Positions 27,212 through 35,925 are shown, counted from the first letter of the stretch. The stretch is 64,000 nt of DNA from Rathayibacter tritici (GCF_002932875.1 NZ_PSWS01000057.1:1-64000), one strand, 5' to 3'. A program made the numbers and translations. The notes: generated from the sequence alone by a model not told the origin.

Positions 27212-27979
27212 TCAGTCGCGGGCGGAGAGGACGATGTTGCCCGTCTCGGTGATCGCGATCGTGTGCTCCATGTGCGCGCCTCGCGATCCGTCGCGGCTGC
27301 GCAGCGTCCAGCCGTCTTTATCGGTGTAGATCTCGTCCGTGCTCTGGAGGAACCACGGCTCGATCGCGATCACCAGGCCCGGGCGGAGGGGGAAGCCGCG
27401 ACCGGCGCGGCCGTCGTTGGGGATGTGCGGGTCGCCGTGCATGGTGCGGCCCACGCCGTGACCGCCGAAGTCGGTGTTGATGCTGAGCCCCTCGGCACGC
27501 GCGATCGCGGCGATGGCCGCAGAGATGTCGCCGATCTTCTTGCCGGGCTGCGCGGCGGCGATGCCGGCCTCGAGCGCCCGGGTAGTCGCGTCGATGAGCG
27601 CGAGGTCCTCGTCGCGGGGTGTGCCGACGACCACGCTGATCGCGGAGTCGGCCACCCAGCCGTCCACGGAGGCGGCGAAATCCAGGGTCAGCAGGTCGCC
27701 GTCCTTCAGCCGGTAGTCGAACGGTAGGCCGTGCAGCACGGCGTCGTTCACAGAGGTGCAGAGGACCTTGCCGAACGGGCTCGCGCCGAAGGAGGGGTGG
27801 TAGTCGATGTAGCAGGACTCGGCGCCGGACGCGCGGATCATGTCGTGAGCGAGCCGGTCGAGCTCCAGCAGGTTCACACCCACGGCGGCGGCGGCGGACG
27901 TGGCCGTCAGGACCTCTCCGACGAAGCGCCCGGCGGGACGCATCTCCTCGATTTCGGCGGGGGTGCGTAGCTCGATCAT
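27212..27979 (-). CDS. map: Type I methionine aminopeptidase
   Basis: Removes N-terminal methionine from new proteins. The five metal ligands of the pita-bread fold are visible: LTLDFAASVDGWVADSA (two aspartates), GHGVGRTMHGDPHIPN (histidine), AIEPW (glutamate) and MEHTIAIT (glutamate); the CTSVNDAVLHGLP region is the conserved substrate segment. I chose ATG 27979 (MIELRTPAEIEEMR), preceded by GAGAGGATCAGG. Length 255 aa. Convergent with the trmD operon. Confidence 0.96.
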   Translation of the reverse strand: MIELRTPAEIEEMRPAGRFVGEVLTATSAAAAVGVNLLELDRLAHDMIRASGAESCYIDYHPSFGASPFGKVLCTSVNDAVLHGLPFDYRLKDGDLLTLDFAASVDGWVADSAISVVVGTPRDEDLALIDATTRALEAGIAAAQPGKKIGDISAAIAAIARAEGLSINTDFGGHGVGRTMHGDPHIPNDGRAGRGFPLRPGLVIAIEPWFLQSTDEIYTDKDGWTLRSRDGSRGAHMEHTIAITETGNIVLSARD

Positions 27980-28037
27980 CCTGATCCTCTCGGCGTCCGC
28001 TGAGCCGTCGCTCAGCGGTGGTGGGTATGGTCGGTGC

Positions 28038-28523
28038 ATGCGCACGCGACGGGCATTCGGTTCCTGGCAGTTTCCGGCGGCGATCGTGCTGCCCCTGTGG
28101 ATCCTCATCGGCTACGGCCTCTTCGGAGGGTCGAGCGGGTGGACCGTCCTCGGTCTGTTGATCGCCCTCCCCATTCTGGCGGTCGCGCTGGCTGTCGTGG
28201 CGGGGATCGTCGCATTCCGGGTGACTGTGCGACCGACCCGGACCCCCTCCTGGAGCGACGTGGCCGTCGTGGGGGCGTGGCACCTATCCCTGATCGCCGT
28301 CGGATTCTTCGCTCCCGGCGCCGCAGCCCTGGGGCTGCTCTCGGTGATCCTCGGGGCTGCCGCCTTCTGGCACTCGACCTGGCGCTTCCTGGCCGATGCT
28401 CGGGCGACTCTGCTCGCCTTCTCCCAGTCGGCCGCCGTGCCGACGGAGGGCGGCACACGACCTGTCGCGGAGGAGCGCTTCGACCCCGAGCGCCCGCAGG
28501 ACGGACAGACGATCGTCCTTTGA
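28038..28523 (+). CDS. Small four-helix membrane protein, unknown function
   Basis: A 161-aa protein with about four hydrophobic helices between residues 12 and 120 (AAIVLPLWILIGYGLF, VLGLLIALPILAVALAV, LSLIAVGFFAPGA, LGLLSVILGAAAF) and an acidic soluble C-terminus. I recognise no enzymatic motif; proteins of this type are usually labelled hypothetical or MFS permease. TATGGT at 28026-28031 lies six bases before ATG 28038, so it is probably leaderless and independent of map, which is read divergently. Confidence 0.75.
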   Translation: MRTRRAFGSWQFPAAIVLPLWILIGYGLFGGSSGWTVLGLLIALPILAVALAVVAGIVAFRVTVRPTRTPSWSDVAVVGAWHLSLIAVGFFAPGAAALGLLSVILGAAAFWHSTWRFLADARATLLAFSQSAAVPTEGGTRPVAEERFDPERPQDGQTIVL

Positions 28524-28561
28524 CCGGGTGGATGATCGGCCACTGACCGGCGCAGCCCGTT

Positions 28562-28709
28562 TTGACGCGGATCAGCGCGGCATGGCAGAATGAGCGCTTG
28601 TGCCTCGCGCAGGCTCTGCCACAGGGGAGCCGCGACGACGTGGGCGCGCCACCGACTTCCATCAACGAAACGGTGCTCGACCTGTGGCGGGCACGGAGAG
28701 CGATACAGC
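28562..28709 (+). promoter_or_regulatory. rplS promoter and structured leader
   Basis: TTGACG (28562-28567) and CAGAAT (28586-28591) are separated by 18 bases and form a good vegetative promoter; the -10 lies inside TGGCAGAATGA, which is also present before rpsP. A start near 28598 gives a leader of about 110 bases. In it GCCACAGG (28618-28625) pairs with CCTGTGGC (28681-28688), enclosing a smaller stem GTGG/CCAC at 28640-28652. The leader may fold into a control element for L19. Confidence 0.6.
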
Positions 28710-29057
28710 ATGCACATCCTCGATTCGGTCGATGCGGCGTCCCTCCGCAGCGATGTCCCGGACTTCCGTGCCGGCGACACCGTCAAGGTCCACGTCAACA
28801 TCGTCGAGGGCAACCGCTCGCGTATTCAGGTCTTTCAGGGTGTCGTCATCGGCCGCTCGGGCGAGGGCATCCGCGAGACTTTCACCGTCCGCAAGGTCAG
28901 CTTTCAGGTCGGCGTCGAGCGCACCTTCCCGGTGCACTCTCCGGTCATCGACCACATCGAGCTCGTCACCCGTGGCGACGTACGTCGCGCGAAGCTCTAC
29001 TACCTCCGCAACCTGCGTGGCAAGAAGGCCAAGATCAAGGAGAAGCGCGACGCCTGA
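28710..29057 (+). CDS. rplS: Ribosomal protein bL19
   Basis: Large-subunit protein at the 30S-50S interface. The 115-aa sequence shows [20 protein letters not shown] (cut to the core GDTVKVHV), [28 protein letters not shown] and [16 protein letters not shown] chose ATG 28710; the frame is open upstream through the leader, but conserved homology starts here. It has its own promoter and a strong terminator hairpin, so it is mainly monocistronic. Confidence 0.97.
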   Translation: MHILDSVDAASLRSDVPDFRAGDTVKVHVNIVEGNRSRIQVFQGVVIGRSGEGIRETFTVRKVSFQVGVERTFPVHSPVIDHIELVTRGDVRRAKLYYLRNLRGKKAKIKEKRDA

Positions 29058-29079
29058 GCGGCATCCGCACGGCTTTTCG

Positions 29080-29120
29080 GGAACCCCGGTCCACCTATGA
29101 TGGACCGGGGTTCCTCCCTT
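29080..29120 (+). terminator. Intrinsic-type terminator after rplS
   Basis: GGAACCCCGGTCCA (29080-29093) pairs perfectly with TGGACCGGGGTTCC (29101-29114) around a seven-base loop, followed by the pyrimidine run TCCCTTTCCC. It lies 22 bases after the rplS stop. Confidence 0.85.
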
Positions 29121-29182
29121 TCCCGGGGGCGATCCGTCCGGGAAGTCCACCCGGTGATGCACAGTAGGGGCGACGGCGAGCG

Positions 29183-29998
29183 ATGACAGACAGCACGGCT
29201 CCGGTCCGCCTGCCCGGCGACGACGACGAGCACGCGCGGCACTCCGCGGATCCGTCGGAGAACCGCCCCCGCAAGCGCCGAGGCGTCCTGCTCTTCCTCC
29301 GCGATGTGCTGATCATCGTCGTGGTCGCGGTGCTGGTCTCCTTCCTCGTGAAGACTTTCCTGGTCCGCTCCTTCTACATCCCGTCCTCCTCGATGGAGCA
29401 AACACTCGTCGAGAACGACCGCATCCTCGTCAACGAGCTCGTGCCCGGAGTCGTGCCGATCTCGCGCGGCGATGTCGTCGTCTTCCGCGACCCCGGCGGG
29501 TGGCTCTCGCCGAGCTCCGAGGCCTCGCTGCCGCCGCTCCAAGCCGCCGTCGATTCCGCTCTCGCCCTGGTCGGACTCACTGCCCCCGACAGCAACGACC
29601 ACCTGATCAAACGGGTGATCGGCCTACCCGGCGACCACGTGACCTGCTGCACTCCGCTAGGCCAGGTCGAGATCAACGGCAACCCGATCACCGAGCCCTA
29701 CGTGAAGCTCCCGGAGGGCGTCCAGGCTGTCTCGGCCACCCCCTTCGACGTGGTGGTGCCCGCGGGCTCTCTCTGGGTGATGGGCGACAACCGCTACAAC
29801 TCCGCCGACTCCCGCTACAACACCGACAAGCCCGGCGGCGGCTTCGTGCCCATTGACCACGTCGTCGGGCGCGCGGTCCTGGTGACCTGGCCCGTGCAGC
29901 ACTGGGCCTGGCTCGACGACTACCCGTCGGTGTTCCGCGGAGTCGAGACGGACGCGTCCGAGGAGAACTCGGACGACACGCAGAGCGGGCAGGGCTAG
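29183..29998 (+). CDS. lepB: Signal peptidase I
   Basis: Membrane protease that removes signal peptides from secreted proteins. After a charged N-terminus, residues about 36-58 form one transmembrane helix. The catalytic serine is at 70 in IPSSSMEQTL and the general base lysine at 143 in LIKRVIGLPGDHV; VMGDNRYNSADSR is the conserved box E. The acidic tail of about 25 residues is non-conserved. ATG 29183; 271 aa. The next gene, rnhB, begins at the base after its stop. Confidence 0.95.
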   Translation: MTDSTAPVRLPGDDDEHARHSADPSENRPRKRRGVLLFLRDVLIIVVVAVLVSFLVKTFLVRSFYIPSSSMEQTLVENDRILVNELVPGVVPISRGDVVVFRDPGGWLSPSSEASLPPLQAAVDSALALVGLTAPDSNDHLIKRVIGLPGDHVTCCTPLGQVEINGNPITEPYVKLPEGVQAVSATPFDVVVPAGSLWVMGDNRYNSADSRYNTDKPGGGFVPIDHVVGRAVLVTWPVQHWAWLDDYPSVFRGVETDASEENSDDTQSGQG

Positions 29999-30700
29999 GT
30001 GGTCGTCGCCGAGCCGACACTGCTGCAGGAGCGCCGACTGTTCCGGCAGGGCTACGAGACGGTGATCGGCTGCGACGAGGTCGGCCGCGGTGCGATCGCG
30101 GGCCCGGTCTCGGTCGGAGTGGTCTCGATCGGGCGGCGGTGCGGGCGCTTCCCCGAGGGTCTCCGCGATTCCAAGATGCTGGCGCCTGCTCGTCGTGAGG
30201 CACTCCGGCCCGCGGTGGCGACCTGGGTCTCGGCATGGGCGATCGGCGAGTCCGCCGCCGACGAGATCGATGAGACTGGGATCATCGCCGGACTCGGCCG
30301 CGCCGCCTCGCGGGGCATCGAGCGGCTCGCCGACCAGGGTGTCGACCTCGCCACTGCGGTCGTCCTCCTTGACGGCAGCCATGACTGGCTGACGCCGGCA
30401 CTGGGCCCCTGGGCTGCGGAGCTCACCATCGTCACCCGAGTGAAGGCCGACCGCGATTGCGCCGCGGTCTCGGCTGCCTCCGTCCTCGCAAAGGTGGGCC
30501 GCGATGGACAGATGGTGCGGCACCACGAGGACTTCGCCGACTACGCCTGGCACAGCAACAAGGGCTACGGCAGCGCGGCGCACTGGGCGGGGATCGAGCG
30601 GGTCGGACCCTCGCCACTGCACCGGGTGACCTGGCTGTCGAAGTCGCGCGCATCGGCCGAGGAGCCGCTCCCGGCGTTCACGTCCGCCGGCTCGGCGTAG
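29999..30700 (+). CDS. rnhB: Ribonuclease HII
   Basis: Cleaves RNA in RNA-DNA hybrids and at single misincorporated ribonucleotides. The active-site motif GCDEVGRGAIAGPV contains Asp26 and Glu27; later acidic residues occur in VLLDGSHDW and RVKADRDCAAVSAASVLAK. Length 233 aa. The GTG start follows the lepB stop directly, so the two are coupled. DUF2469 follows 12 bases later. Confidence 0.94.
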   Translation: MVVAEPTLLQERRLFRQGYETVIGCDEVGRGAIAGPVSVGVVSIGRRCGRFPEGLRDSKMLAPARREALRPAVATWVSAWAIGESAADEIDETGIIAGLGRAASRGIERLADQGVDLATAVVLLDGSHDWLTPALGPWAAELTIVTRVKADRDCAAVSAASVLAKVGRDGQMVRHHEDFADYAWHSNKGYGSAAHWAGIERVGPSPLHRVTWLSKSRASAEEPLPAFTSAGSA

Positions 30701-30712
30701 GATTGTCCAACA

Positions 30713-31036
30713 ATGGATGAGGACGAATTCGAGGACTACGACCGCGAGGTCGAGCTGGCACTGTACCGGGAGTATCGCGACGTCGTCTCGCAGTTCTCGT
30801 ACGTCGTCGAGACCGAGCGGCGCTTCTACCTCGCCAACGAGGTCGAGCTGGTCCGTCGCGACACCGAGCACGACTTCTACTTCGAGCTGACCATGCGCGA
30901 CGTGTGGGTCTGGGACGTCTACCGTTCGGACCGCTTCGTCAAGTCGGTCCGAGTGCTGACCTTCAAGGACGTCAACGTCGAGGAGCTCTCCCGCAAGGAG
31001 TTCGAACTCCCGAAGGAGCTCGCGCTCGACGAGTAA
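30713..31036 (+). CDS. DUF2469 family protein
   Basis: A 107-aa acidic protein of the actinobacterial DUF2469 family; function is not known. Typical features are the acidic start MDEDEFEDYDREVELALYREY (cut to EFEDYDREVELALY), a YVVETERRFYLAN stretch and VWVWDVYR. It is soluble with no signal peptide. It normally stands between rnhB and yraN, linking it to the DNA/RNA maintenance neighbourhood; here a cutinase gene separates it from yraN. TAGGAT lies nine bases before ATG 30713. Confidence 0.9.
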   Translation: MDEDEFEDYDREVELALYREYRDVVSQFSYVVETERRFYLANEVELVRRDTEHDFYFELTMRDVWVWDVYRSDRFVKSVRVLTFKDVNVEELSRKEFELPKELALDE

Positions 31037-31511
31037 CACGCGGCGCGAGTGCCCGTAGCGACATCGGTCCTGCGGATGGCGTGCGCGCTCGAGCAGGCGA
31101 GGTCGAGTCGCGCGGTGCCTCGATGCGGCGATGAGTCGCTGCGCCCAGCTCTCCTGCACCGGGACGTTTGCCGGGTGCACGTCGACGGGGCCCCCAAAGA
31201 CGGCGTTTGTCTACCCCGTCTCTTCTTGGACACGTCATCCTTTCTCTCGGGCTGGTTCACTTCTCCGCCGCTGAGTGGACATTCCGTCCCTTTTCTCGCG
31301 GGTCGAGAAGCATTCTGCGTGCGCGGGTACTGCTGCCGTGCGCCACCGTCTGCATGATCGCGCCGGTCAGTCCTCTCTCAGTGAGAACGACTTACCGTGT
31401 GCTTGTCGGCTCACTACTCGGCGTCAAGGCCACGTCTTATCCTGAGCGTATTCGTATCCTGAGCGTTTCCTCGGGTAGTGAAGGGTTGACTCTGAAGAAA
31501 GGGAGTTTCTC
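31037..31511. promoter_or_regulatory. Gene-free 475-base region before the cutinase gene
   Basis: No credible gene is seen on either strand. Toward the right the composition falls to about 50% GC (counted in 31441-31500), well below its surroundings. Two direct repeats TATCCTGAGCGT lie at 31438-31449 and 31455-31466, a 17-base period, about 50-75 bases before the cutinase start, and are candidate regulator sites. AAAGGGAG before ATG 31512 is the ribosome site. A TTGACT motif near 31486 is too close to the start to be its -35 box. Confidence 0.55.
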
Positions 31512-32366
31512 ATGCTGTCTGTAGCAACCGCACAATCAGGACCCGGAGTAAAACAGCGACGCCGACGAGTGGTGGCGGCGCTGATCGTGACACTGTCGGC
31601 CGCCGCTCTGGCGACGCCGGCGGTCGCGGCCGAGGAAAGCAATCGATGCGACTCCGCCACCGTCATTGCTGTCCGGGGAAGTGGCGAGCCGGCCGGCAAC
31701 GGCTCGGCACACGGTGATCGAACGTATGCGTCAGGAGGCCTGGGGGGACTCCTCCAGAAGCTGGCAAGCGGTCTCCAGGGCGACCCGCACGTTCCCGTCA
31801 CCGCGGAAGGTCTGAAGTATCCCGCGACCATAGTCAATCCCGACAACTTCGGCCCCTATTTCGAGAGCGTCAACACCGGCGCCAAGAACCTCGTGCTCGA
31901 GGTGCAGGACCGGGCCCGGTCCTGCCCGAATTCCCCGATCGTTCTTGCCGGTTACTCGCAGGGTGCCGAGGTCATCCGAGCCGCGATCACCGGCACGGAC
32001 TACGAGGGGCGGCACTACGGACTCACTGCGGATGACAAGAAGCACCTCCGGTCCGTCGTCCTGTTCGGTGCGCCGTCCTACCACGGAGGCGAGCCGTGGA
32101 ACGCGCCCGACAGCGGGCCTAAGAACGGAATGACCGGTTGGGACGGTAATCCCTACGAGTCATTGACAGTCGCAGCATCGTCGCCTTCCTCTCACTCGAA
32201 GAACGACAAGTCCTCCATTGTAAGGTCCTACTGCTTGACTGATGATTACTTCTGTCAGTCGAACTACACCGACAAGGGGATGGACATCCACAACAGCTAT
32301 GCGAATTCCGTCATGGTGGGTGAGTCGCGCTCCTTCGTGATGTCACTGCTCTCGAGGAAGGCCTAG
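31512..32366 (+). CDS. Secreted cutinase-family serine esterase
   Basis: Predicted extracellular esterase that would hydrolyse cutin or other lipid polyesters. Residues 1-39 form a long signal peptide with RRRR and an alanine-rich core ending AVA-A. Cutinase motifs are VRGSGEP, the nucleophile elbow GYSQGAEV (Ser149), LFGAPS, and the Asp/His region with disulfide-forming cysteines YCLTDDYFCQ and MDIHNSY. Length 284 aa. Base composition is lower than neighbours (28 G/C of 60 in 32221-32280), and the gene interrupts a normally contiguous DUF2469-yraN pair, so acquisition by transfer is plausible. The role could be plant-surface colonisation. Confidence 0.88.
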   Translation: MLSVATAQSGPGVKQRRRRVVAALIVTLSAAALATPAVAAEESNRCDSATVIAVRGSGEPAGNGSAHGDRTYASGGLGGLLQKLASGLQGDPHVPVTAEGLKYPATIVNPDNFGPYFESVNTGAKNLVLEVQDRARSCPNSPIVLAGYSQGAEVIRAAITGTDYEGRHYGLTADDKKHLRSVVLFGAPSYHGGEPWNAPDSGPKNGMTGWDGNPYESLTVAASSPSSHSKNDKSSIVRSYCLTDDYFCQSNYTDKGMDIHNSYANSVMVGESRSFVMSLLSRKA

Positions 32367-32621
32367 TCTTCCTCGCGACCATGCGGCCCGCCGTTCCAGG
32401 AGCAGGTCGTCGGGAAGTCGCGTCATCGGAGCCTTGATCACGAGCTCTCCGAGTCGCGGCTCGTAGGGGACGGGTTGCGCGCTGTCGTCCGTCGTTCGAG
32501 GGACTCTTCAGCTGTCGCAACCCCTCCTCCACAGGAGAAGAATCGCCTTTTTCCTCCCCAGAACCGCCGTCGCCTCTGCACCAGTAGCGCGGTATCCGGC
32601 ACGGTTCTCTCAGGAGGACGC

Positions 32622-32975
32622 ATGGACAAGGACGAATTGGGGCGGCGCGGCGAGGAGATCGCTGCGGCACACCTGAGAGATAACGGATTCGAGATTCTCG
32701 ACCGCAACTGGCGGGTCCGCGAGGGTGAGCTCGACATCGTCGCCCGAGACGGTACAGCGCTGGTCGTGGTCGAGGTCAAGACGCGCTCATCGACGCGGTA
32801 CGGGCTGCCGGTCGAGGCCATCACGCGCGCCAAGGCGCAGCGGCTGCGCCGCCTGGCCTACGCCTGGGCCGACGAGCACCACGAGCGCTCCCGGCACCTG
32901 CGGATCGACGCGGTCGGCATCGTGGCGCCCGGCGGAGTCCCGTCGCAGATCCGACACCTGAGGGCGGTGGCCTGA
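32622..32975 (+). CDS. YraN family (UPF0102) nuclease-like protein
   Basis: Small protein with a Holliday-junction-resolvase-like fold; biochemical role uncertain. The 117-aa sequence has LGRRGEEIAAAHLRDNGFEILDRN (cut: LGRRGEEIAA), then GELDIVARDG and VVVEVKTRSS, which match the family's predicted D...ExK nuclease residues. AGGAGG precedes ATG 32622. The stop overlaps the comM start by one base (TGATG). Confidence 0.9.
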   Translation: MDKDELGRRGEEIAAAHLRDNGFEILDRNWRVREGELDIVARDGTALVVVEVKTRSSTRYGLPVEAITRAKAQRLRRLAYAWADEHHERSRHLRIDAVGIVAPGGVPSQIRHLRAVA

Positions 32976-34510
32976 TGGGCCTGGGGAGGACATCGGCCGT
33001 CGGCCTCGTCGGCTTCACGGGCGCTGTGGTCGGAGTGGAGGCGCACTCGGCGGACGGGACCCCCGGCATGGTCATCATCGGTCTGCCGGACGCGGCCCTC
33101 GCCCAGGCGAAGGAGCGGGTGCGCTCGGCCGCGATCAACTCCGGCAGCACGATCGCCGAGTACAAGATCACGGTCAACCTCTCACCGGCCGCGATGCCCA
33201 AGCACGGCTCCGCCTTCGACCTGGCGATCGGCCTCGCCGCTCTCGCGGCCCTGCACGAGGTGGACGCCGAGTCCGTCGCCGGGGTCGTGCATATCGGCGA
33301 GCTCGGCTTGGACGGCCGGTTGCGCTCCGTGCCCGGAGTCCTTCCCGCGGTGCTCGCCGCCGCGCGCGAGGGCCGGCGCCGAGTGATGGTGCCCGTCGAG
33401 GATCGGCTCGAGGCCGAGCTGGTCGACGGCGTCGAAGTGATCGCTGTCTCCTCGCTGGCCGCCGCCGCGGTCTGGCACGGGGCGCAGTGGGAGGTGCCGG
33501 TGCTCCCGGAGGTCTCGGCCGCGCCCGCCGCCGCCCCCGAGCCGGAGCCAGGCGGCGACCTCTCCGACGTGGTCGGCAACGAGGAAGCGGCCGAGGCAAT
33601 GGTGGTCGCAGCGGCGGGAGGACATCACGTGTTCCTGCTCGGTCCGCCGGGGGCGGGGAAGACGATGCTCGCGTCGCGACTGCCGGGCATCCTGCCCGAC
33701 CTCGATGACGAGGCCGCGCTGGAAGCCACCTGCATGCGCTCGCTCGTCGGCGCAGCCACCGGTGGTGCCCTGGTACGCAGGCCGCCGTTCGAGAGCCCGC
33801 ATCACTCCGCCTCCTCCGCCGCGATCGTCGGCGGCGGCAGCGGACGCATCCGTCCCGGCGCCGTGGCCCGCGCCACCCGCGGAGTACTGTTCCTCGACGA
33901 GGCCCCGGAATTCTCCTCCGTGGCCCTCGACGCCCTGCGTCAGCCGCTCGAGTCGGGCGTCATCCGCATCCACCGTGCGAACGCCGTCGCCGAATTCCCG
34001 GCGCGGGTGCAGCTCGTTCTCGCCGCGAACCCCTGCCCGTGCGGCCGCTTCGGCATCCCCGGCGAGACCTGCACCTGCGCCCCCGCGCTGCGGCGCCGCT
34101 ATCTCGCGCGGCTCAGCGGCCCGCTGCTCGATCGGGTCGACATCCGCCTCACGGTCCGTCGTATCGGCGCAGCCCAGCTCGCCGCCCGCCGCGACTGCGC
34201 CGGGATGTCGACGGCGCAGGCACGGAACCGCGTCACCTCCGCCCGCAGGAGAGCCGCTGCCCGCCTGGCCTCGACGCCGTGGATGCTCAACTCGGAGGTC
34301 GCCGGCGCGTGGCTGCGCTCGGACGCCCGACGCCCGACGATCCTCGAATCCCGCACGCTCGACCAAGCCCTGGAGCGCGGTCTCGTGACGATGCGGGGCT
34401 ACGATCGCGTCCTGCGCCTGGGGTGGACCCTCGCCGATCTCGACGGAGCCGACCGCCCGACGGCCGCCCACCTGGCACGCGCCCTCATCCTGCGCGGGGG
34501 TGCCGCATGA
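32975..34510 (+). CDS. comM: ComM/YifB-type AAA+ helicase-like ATPase
   Basis: AAA+ ATPase of the magnesium-chelatase-like YifB group; ComM in other bacteria drives branch migration during natural transformation. The N-terminal Lon-protease-like domain covers residues 1-180 (GLPDAALAQAKERVRSA). The ATPase part has Walker A GPPGAGKTM near residue 223, LFLDEAPEFS as Walker B and ANPCPCG, followed by CTCAP zinc-like cysteines. Length 511 aa. ATG overlaps yraN and its stop overlaps dprA, so yraN-comM-dprA form one operon. Confidence 0.93.
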   Translation: MGLGRTSAVGLVGFTGAVVGVEAHSADGTPGMVIIGLPDAALAQAKERVRSAAINSGSTIAEYKITVNLSPAAMPKHGSAFDLAIGLAALAALHEVDAESVAGVVHIGELGLDGRLRSVPGVLPAVLAAAREGRRRVMVPVEDRLEAELVDGVEVIAVSSLAAAAVWHGAQWEVPVLPEVSAAPAAAPEPEPGGDLSDVVGNEEAAEAMVVAAAGGHHVFLLGPPGAGKTMLASRLPGILPDLDDEAALEATCMRSLVGAATGGALVRRPPFESPHHSASSAAIVGGGSGRIRPGAVARATRGVLFLDEAPEFSSVALDALRQPLESGVIRIHRANAVAEFPARVQLVLAANPCPCGRFGIPGETCTCAPALRRRYLARLSGPLLDRVDIRLTVRRIGAAQLAARRDCAGMSTAQARNRVTSARRRAAARLASTPWMLNSEVAGAWLRSDARRPTILESRTLDQALERGLVTMRGYDRVLRLGWTLADLDGADRPTAAHLARALILRGGAA

Positions 34511-35856
34511 TCCGGCCCGAGGCGTTTTTCGACGCCGCGGAGCTGCGGGCTGTCCGGCGTCTGCTGCCGACGGAGCTCCTCGACGGCGGCGCGCATGCCC
34601 GCGTCGTCGGGGTCGAGTCGGAGGGGGTCGACGCTGCCTCCGCCTCGGTCGCTGCCTCCGGCACGGGCGGTGGCGCGGTCCCCGTGCCGGACGTGCTGAT
34701 CGATGCCGCCGCTCGGTGCGCCTGGAGTTCGCTGACCGAGCCGGGCGACTCCGCGGCCGCCCTCCTCATTGAGCGGGTCGGAGCCGCGGAAGCCTTCGCT
34801 CACGTCGTTTCCGCCTCCTCGGCCGCTGACATCCTGGCGGCGTCACCGATCGGCTCCTCAGCCCAGGGGACCGACCAGGTGGCGCCCCTCGACTCGGAGG
34901 TCGCAGCTCTGCACTCAGGGCTGGCTCGGTGGCGCCCACGCCTGGATCGCAGACTCCTGTTCCGTCGGGTAGAGATCGCCGGACGCCTCGGCGCCCGCCT
35001 GCTCCTGCCCGACACTCCCGGCTGGCCCGGCTCGCTCGACGACCTCGGGCCGCACGCGCCGCTACTGCTCTGGCTGCGCGGCGACCCCGCCGCGTTCGAC
35101 CCCCCATACCGTCTCGCTCTCGTCGGCGCCCGCGCCGCGACCGGCTACGGCGAGCACATCGCCGCCGAGCTCGCCGCCGGCGTCGCGATCCGCGGCGTCT
35201 GCGTCGTCTCGGGTGGTGCCTTCGGGATCGACGCCGTCGCGCACCGCGCCGCCCTCGGCTCCGGAGGGCGTACCGTCGCCTTCCTCGCCGGAGGAGCGGA
35301 CCGCCTCTACCCGACGGCCCACGCGGACCTCCTCCAGCGCATCATCGCGACCCCCGGGTGCGCCGTCGCGACCGAGGTCCCTCCCGGCACCACCCCCACC
35401 CGCTGGCGTTTCCTGCAGCGCAACCGCCTCATCGCCGCCTCAACCGCCGCCACCGTCGTCGTCGAGGCGGGCGCGCGCTCCGGCTCGCTGAACACCGCCG
35501 GCCACGCGGCCGCCCTGGGGCGCCCGCTCGGCGCGGTGCCGGGCCCGGTCACCAGCGCCTCCTCCACGGGCTGCCACCGCCTCCTGCGCGAGTACGCGGC
35601 GACCTGCGTCACCTCGCCGGCGGATGTCCTCGAACTGCTCGGGTCCGACGCGGCGGAGAACCCGATGCGGGCCGTAACGGGCTGTGAAACGAGAGTCTTG
35701 GAAGCACTGACGGGCGGCGCTGTCCGCGACGCCGCGACAGTGGCTCGCACCTCCGGCGAGACTCTCGACGACACGCTGGCGGCGTTAGGAACGCTTCTCG
35801 CCGACGGCCTGGTCAGGCGATCCGAGAACGGGGAGTGGACCCGGTCACCCGGGTGA
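34507..35856 (+). CDS. dprA: DNA processing protein DprA
   Basis: Loads RecA on incoming single-stranded DNA during transformation. The Rossmann core has LALVGARAATGYGEHIA, VVSGGAFGIDAVAHRAAL and RNRLIAASTAATVVVEAGARSGSL (cut to RNRLIAAST). Residues 1-about 170 are a poorly conserved extension including a Ser/Gly-rich stretch; a winged-helix-like C-terminal segment closes the protein. Length 449 aa. ATG 34507 overlaps the comM stop (ATGA). Confidence 0.93.
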   Translation: MIRPEAFFDAAELRAVRRLLPTELLDGGAHARVVGVESEGVDAASASVAASGTGGGAVPVPDVLIDAAARCAWSSLTEPGDSAAALLIERVGAAEAFAHVVSASSAADILAASPIGSSAQGTDQVAPLDSEVAALHSGLARWRPRLDRRLLFRRVEIAGRLGARLLLPDTPGWPGSLDDLGPHAPLLLWLRGDPAAFDPPYRLALVGARAATGYGEHIAAELAAGVAIRGVCVVSGGAFGIDAVAHRAALGSGGRTVAFLAGGADRLYPTAHADLLQRIIATPGCAVATEVPPGTTPTRWRFLQRNRLIAASTAATVVVEAGARSGSLNTAGHAAALGRPLGAVPGPVTSASSTGCHRLLREYAATCVTSPADVLELLGSDAAENPMRAVTGCETRVLEALTGGAVRDAATVARTSGETLDDTLAALGTLLADGLVRRSENGEWTRSPG

Positions 35857-35925
35857 CCGGCCGCGCTACAGCGGCGCTGTCGGCGGTCCGCCCTACGCTG
35901 AAGACGCATCGGCGAGGGGAGCGGC

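Noticed and set aside
31049-31357. A possible 102-residue gene between DUF2469 and cutinase
   Set aside because: No ribosome site, no family resemblance and an unusual Cys/Pro/Arg-rich composition; likely chance.
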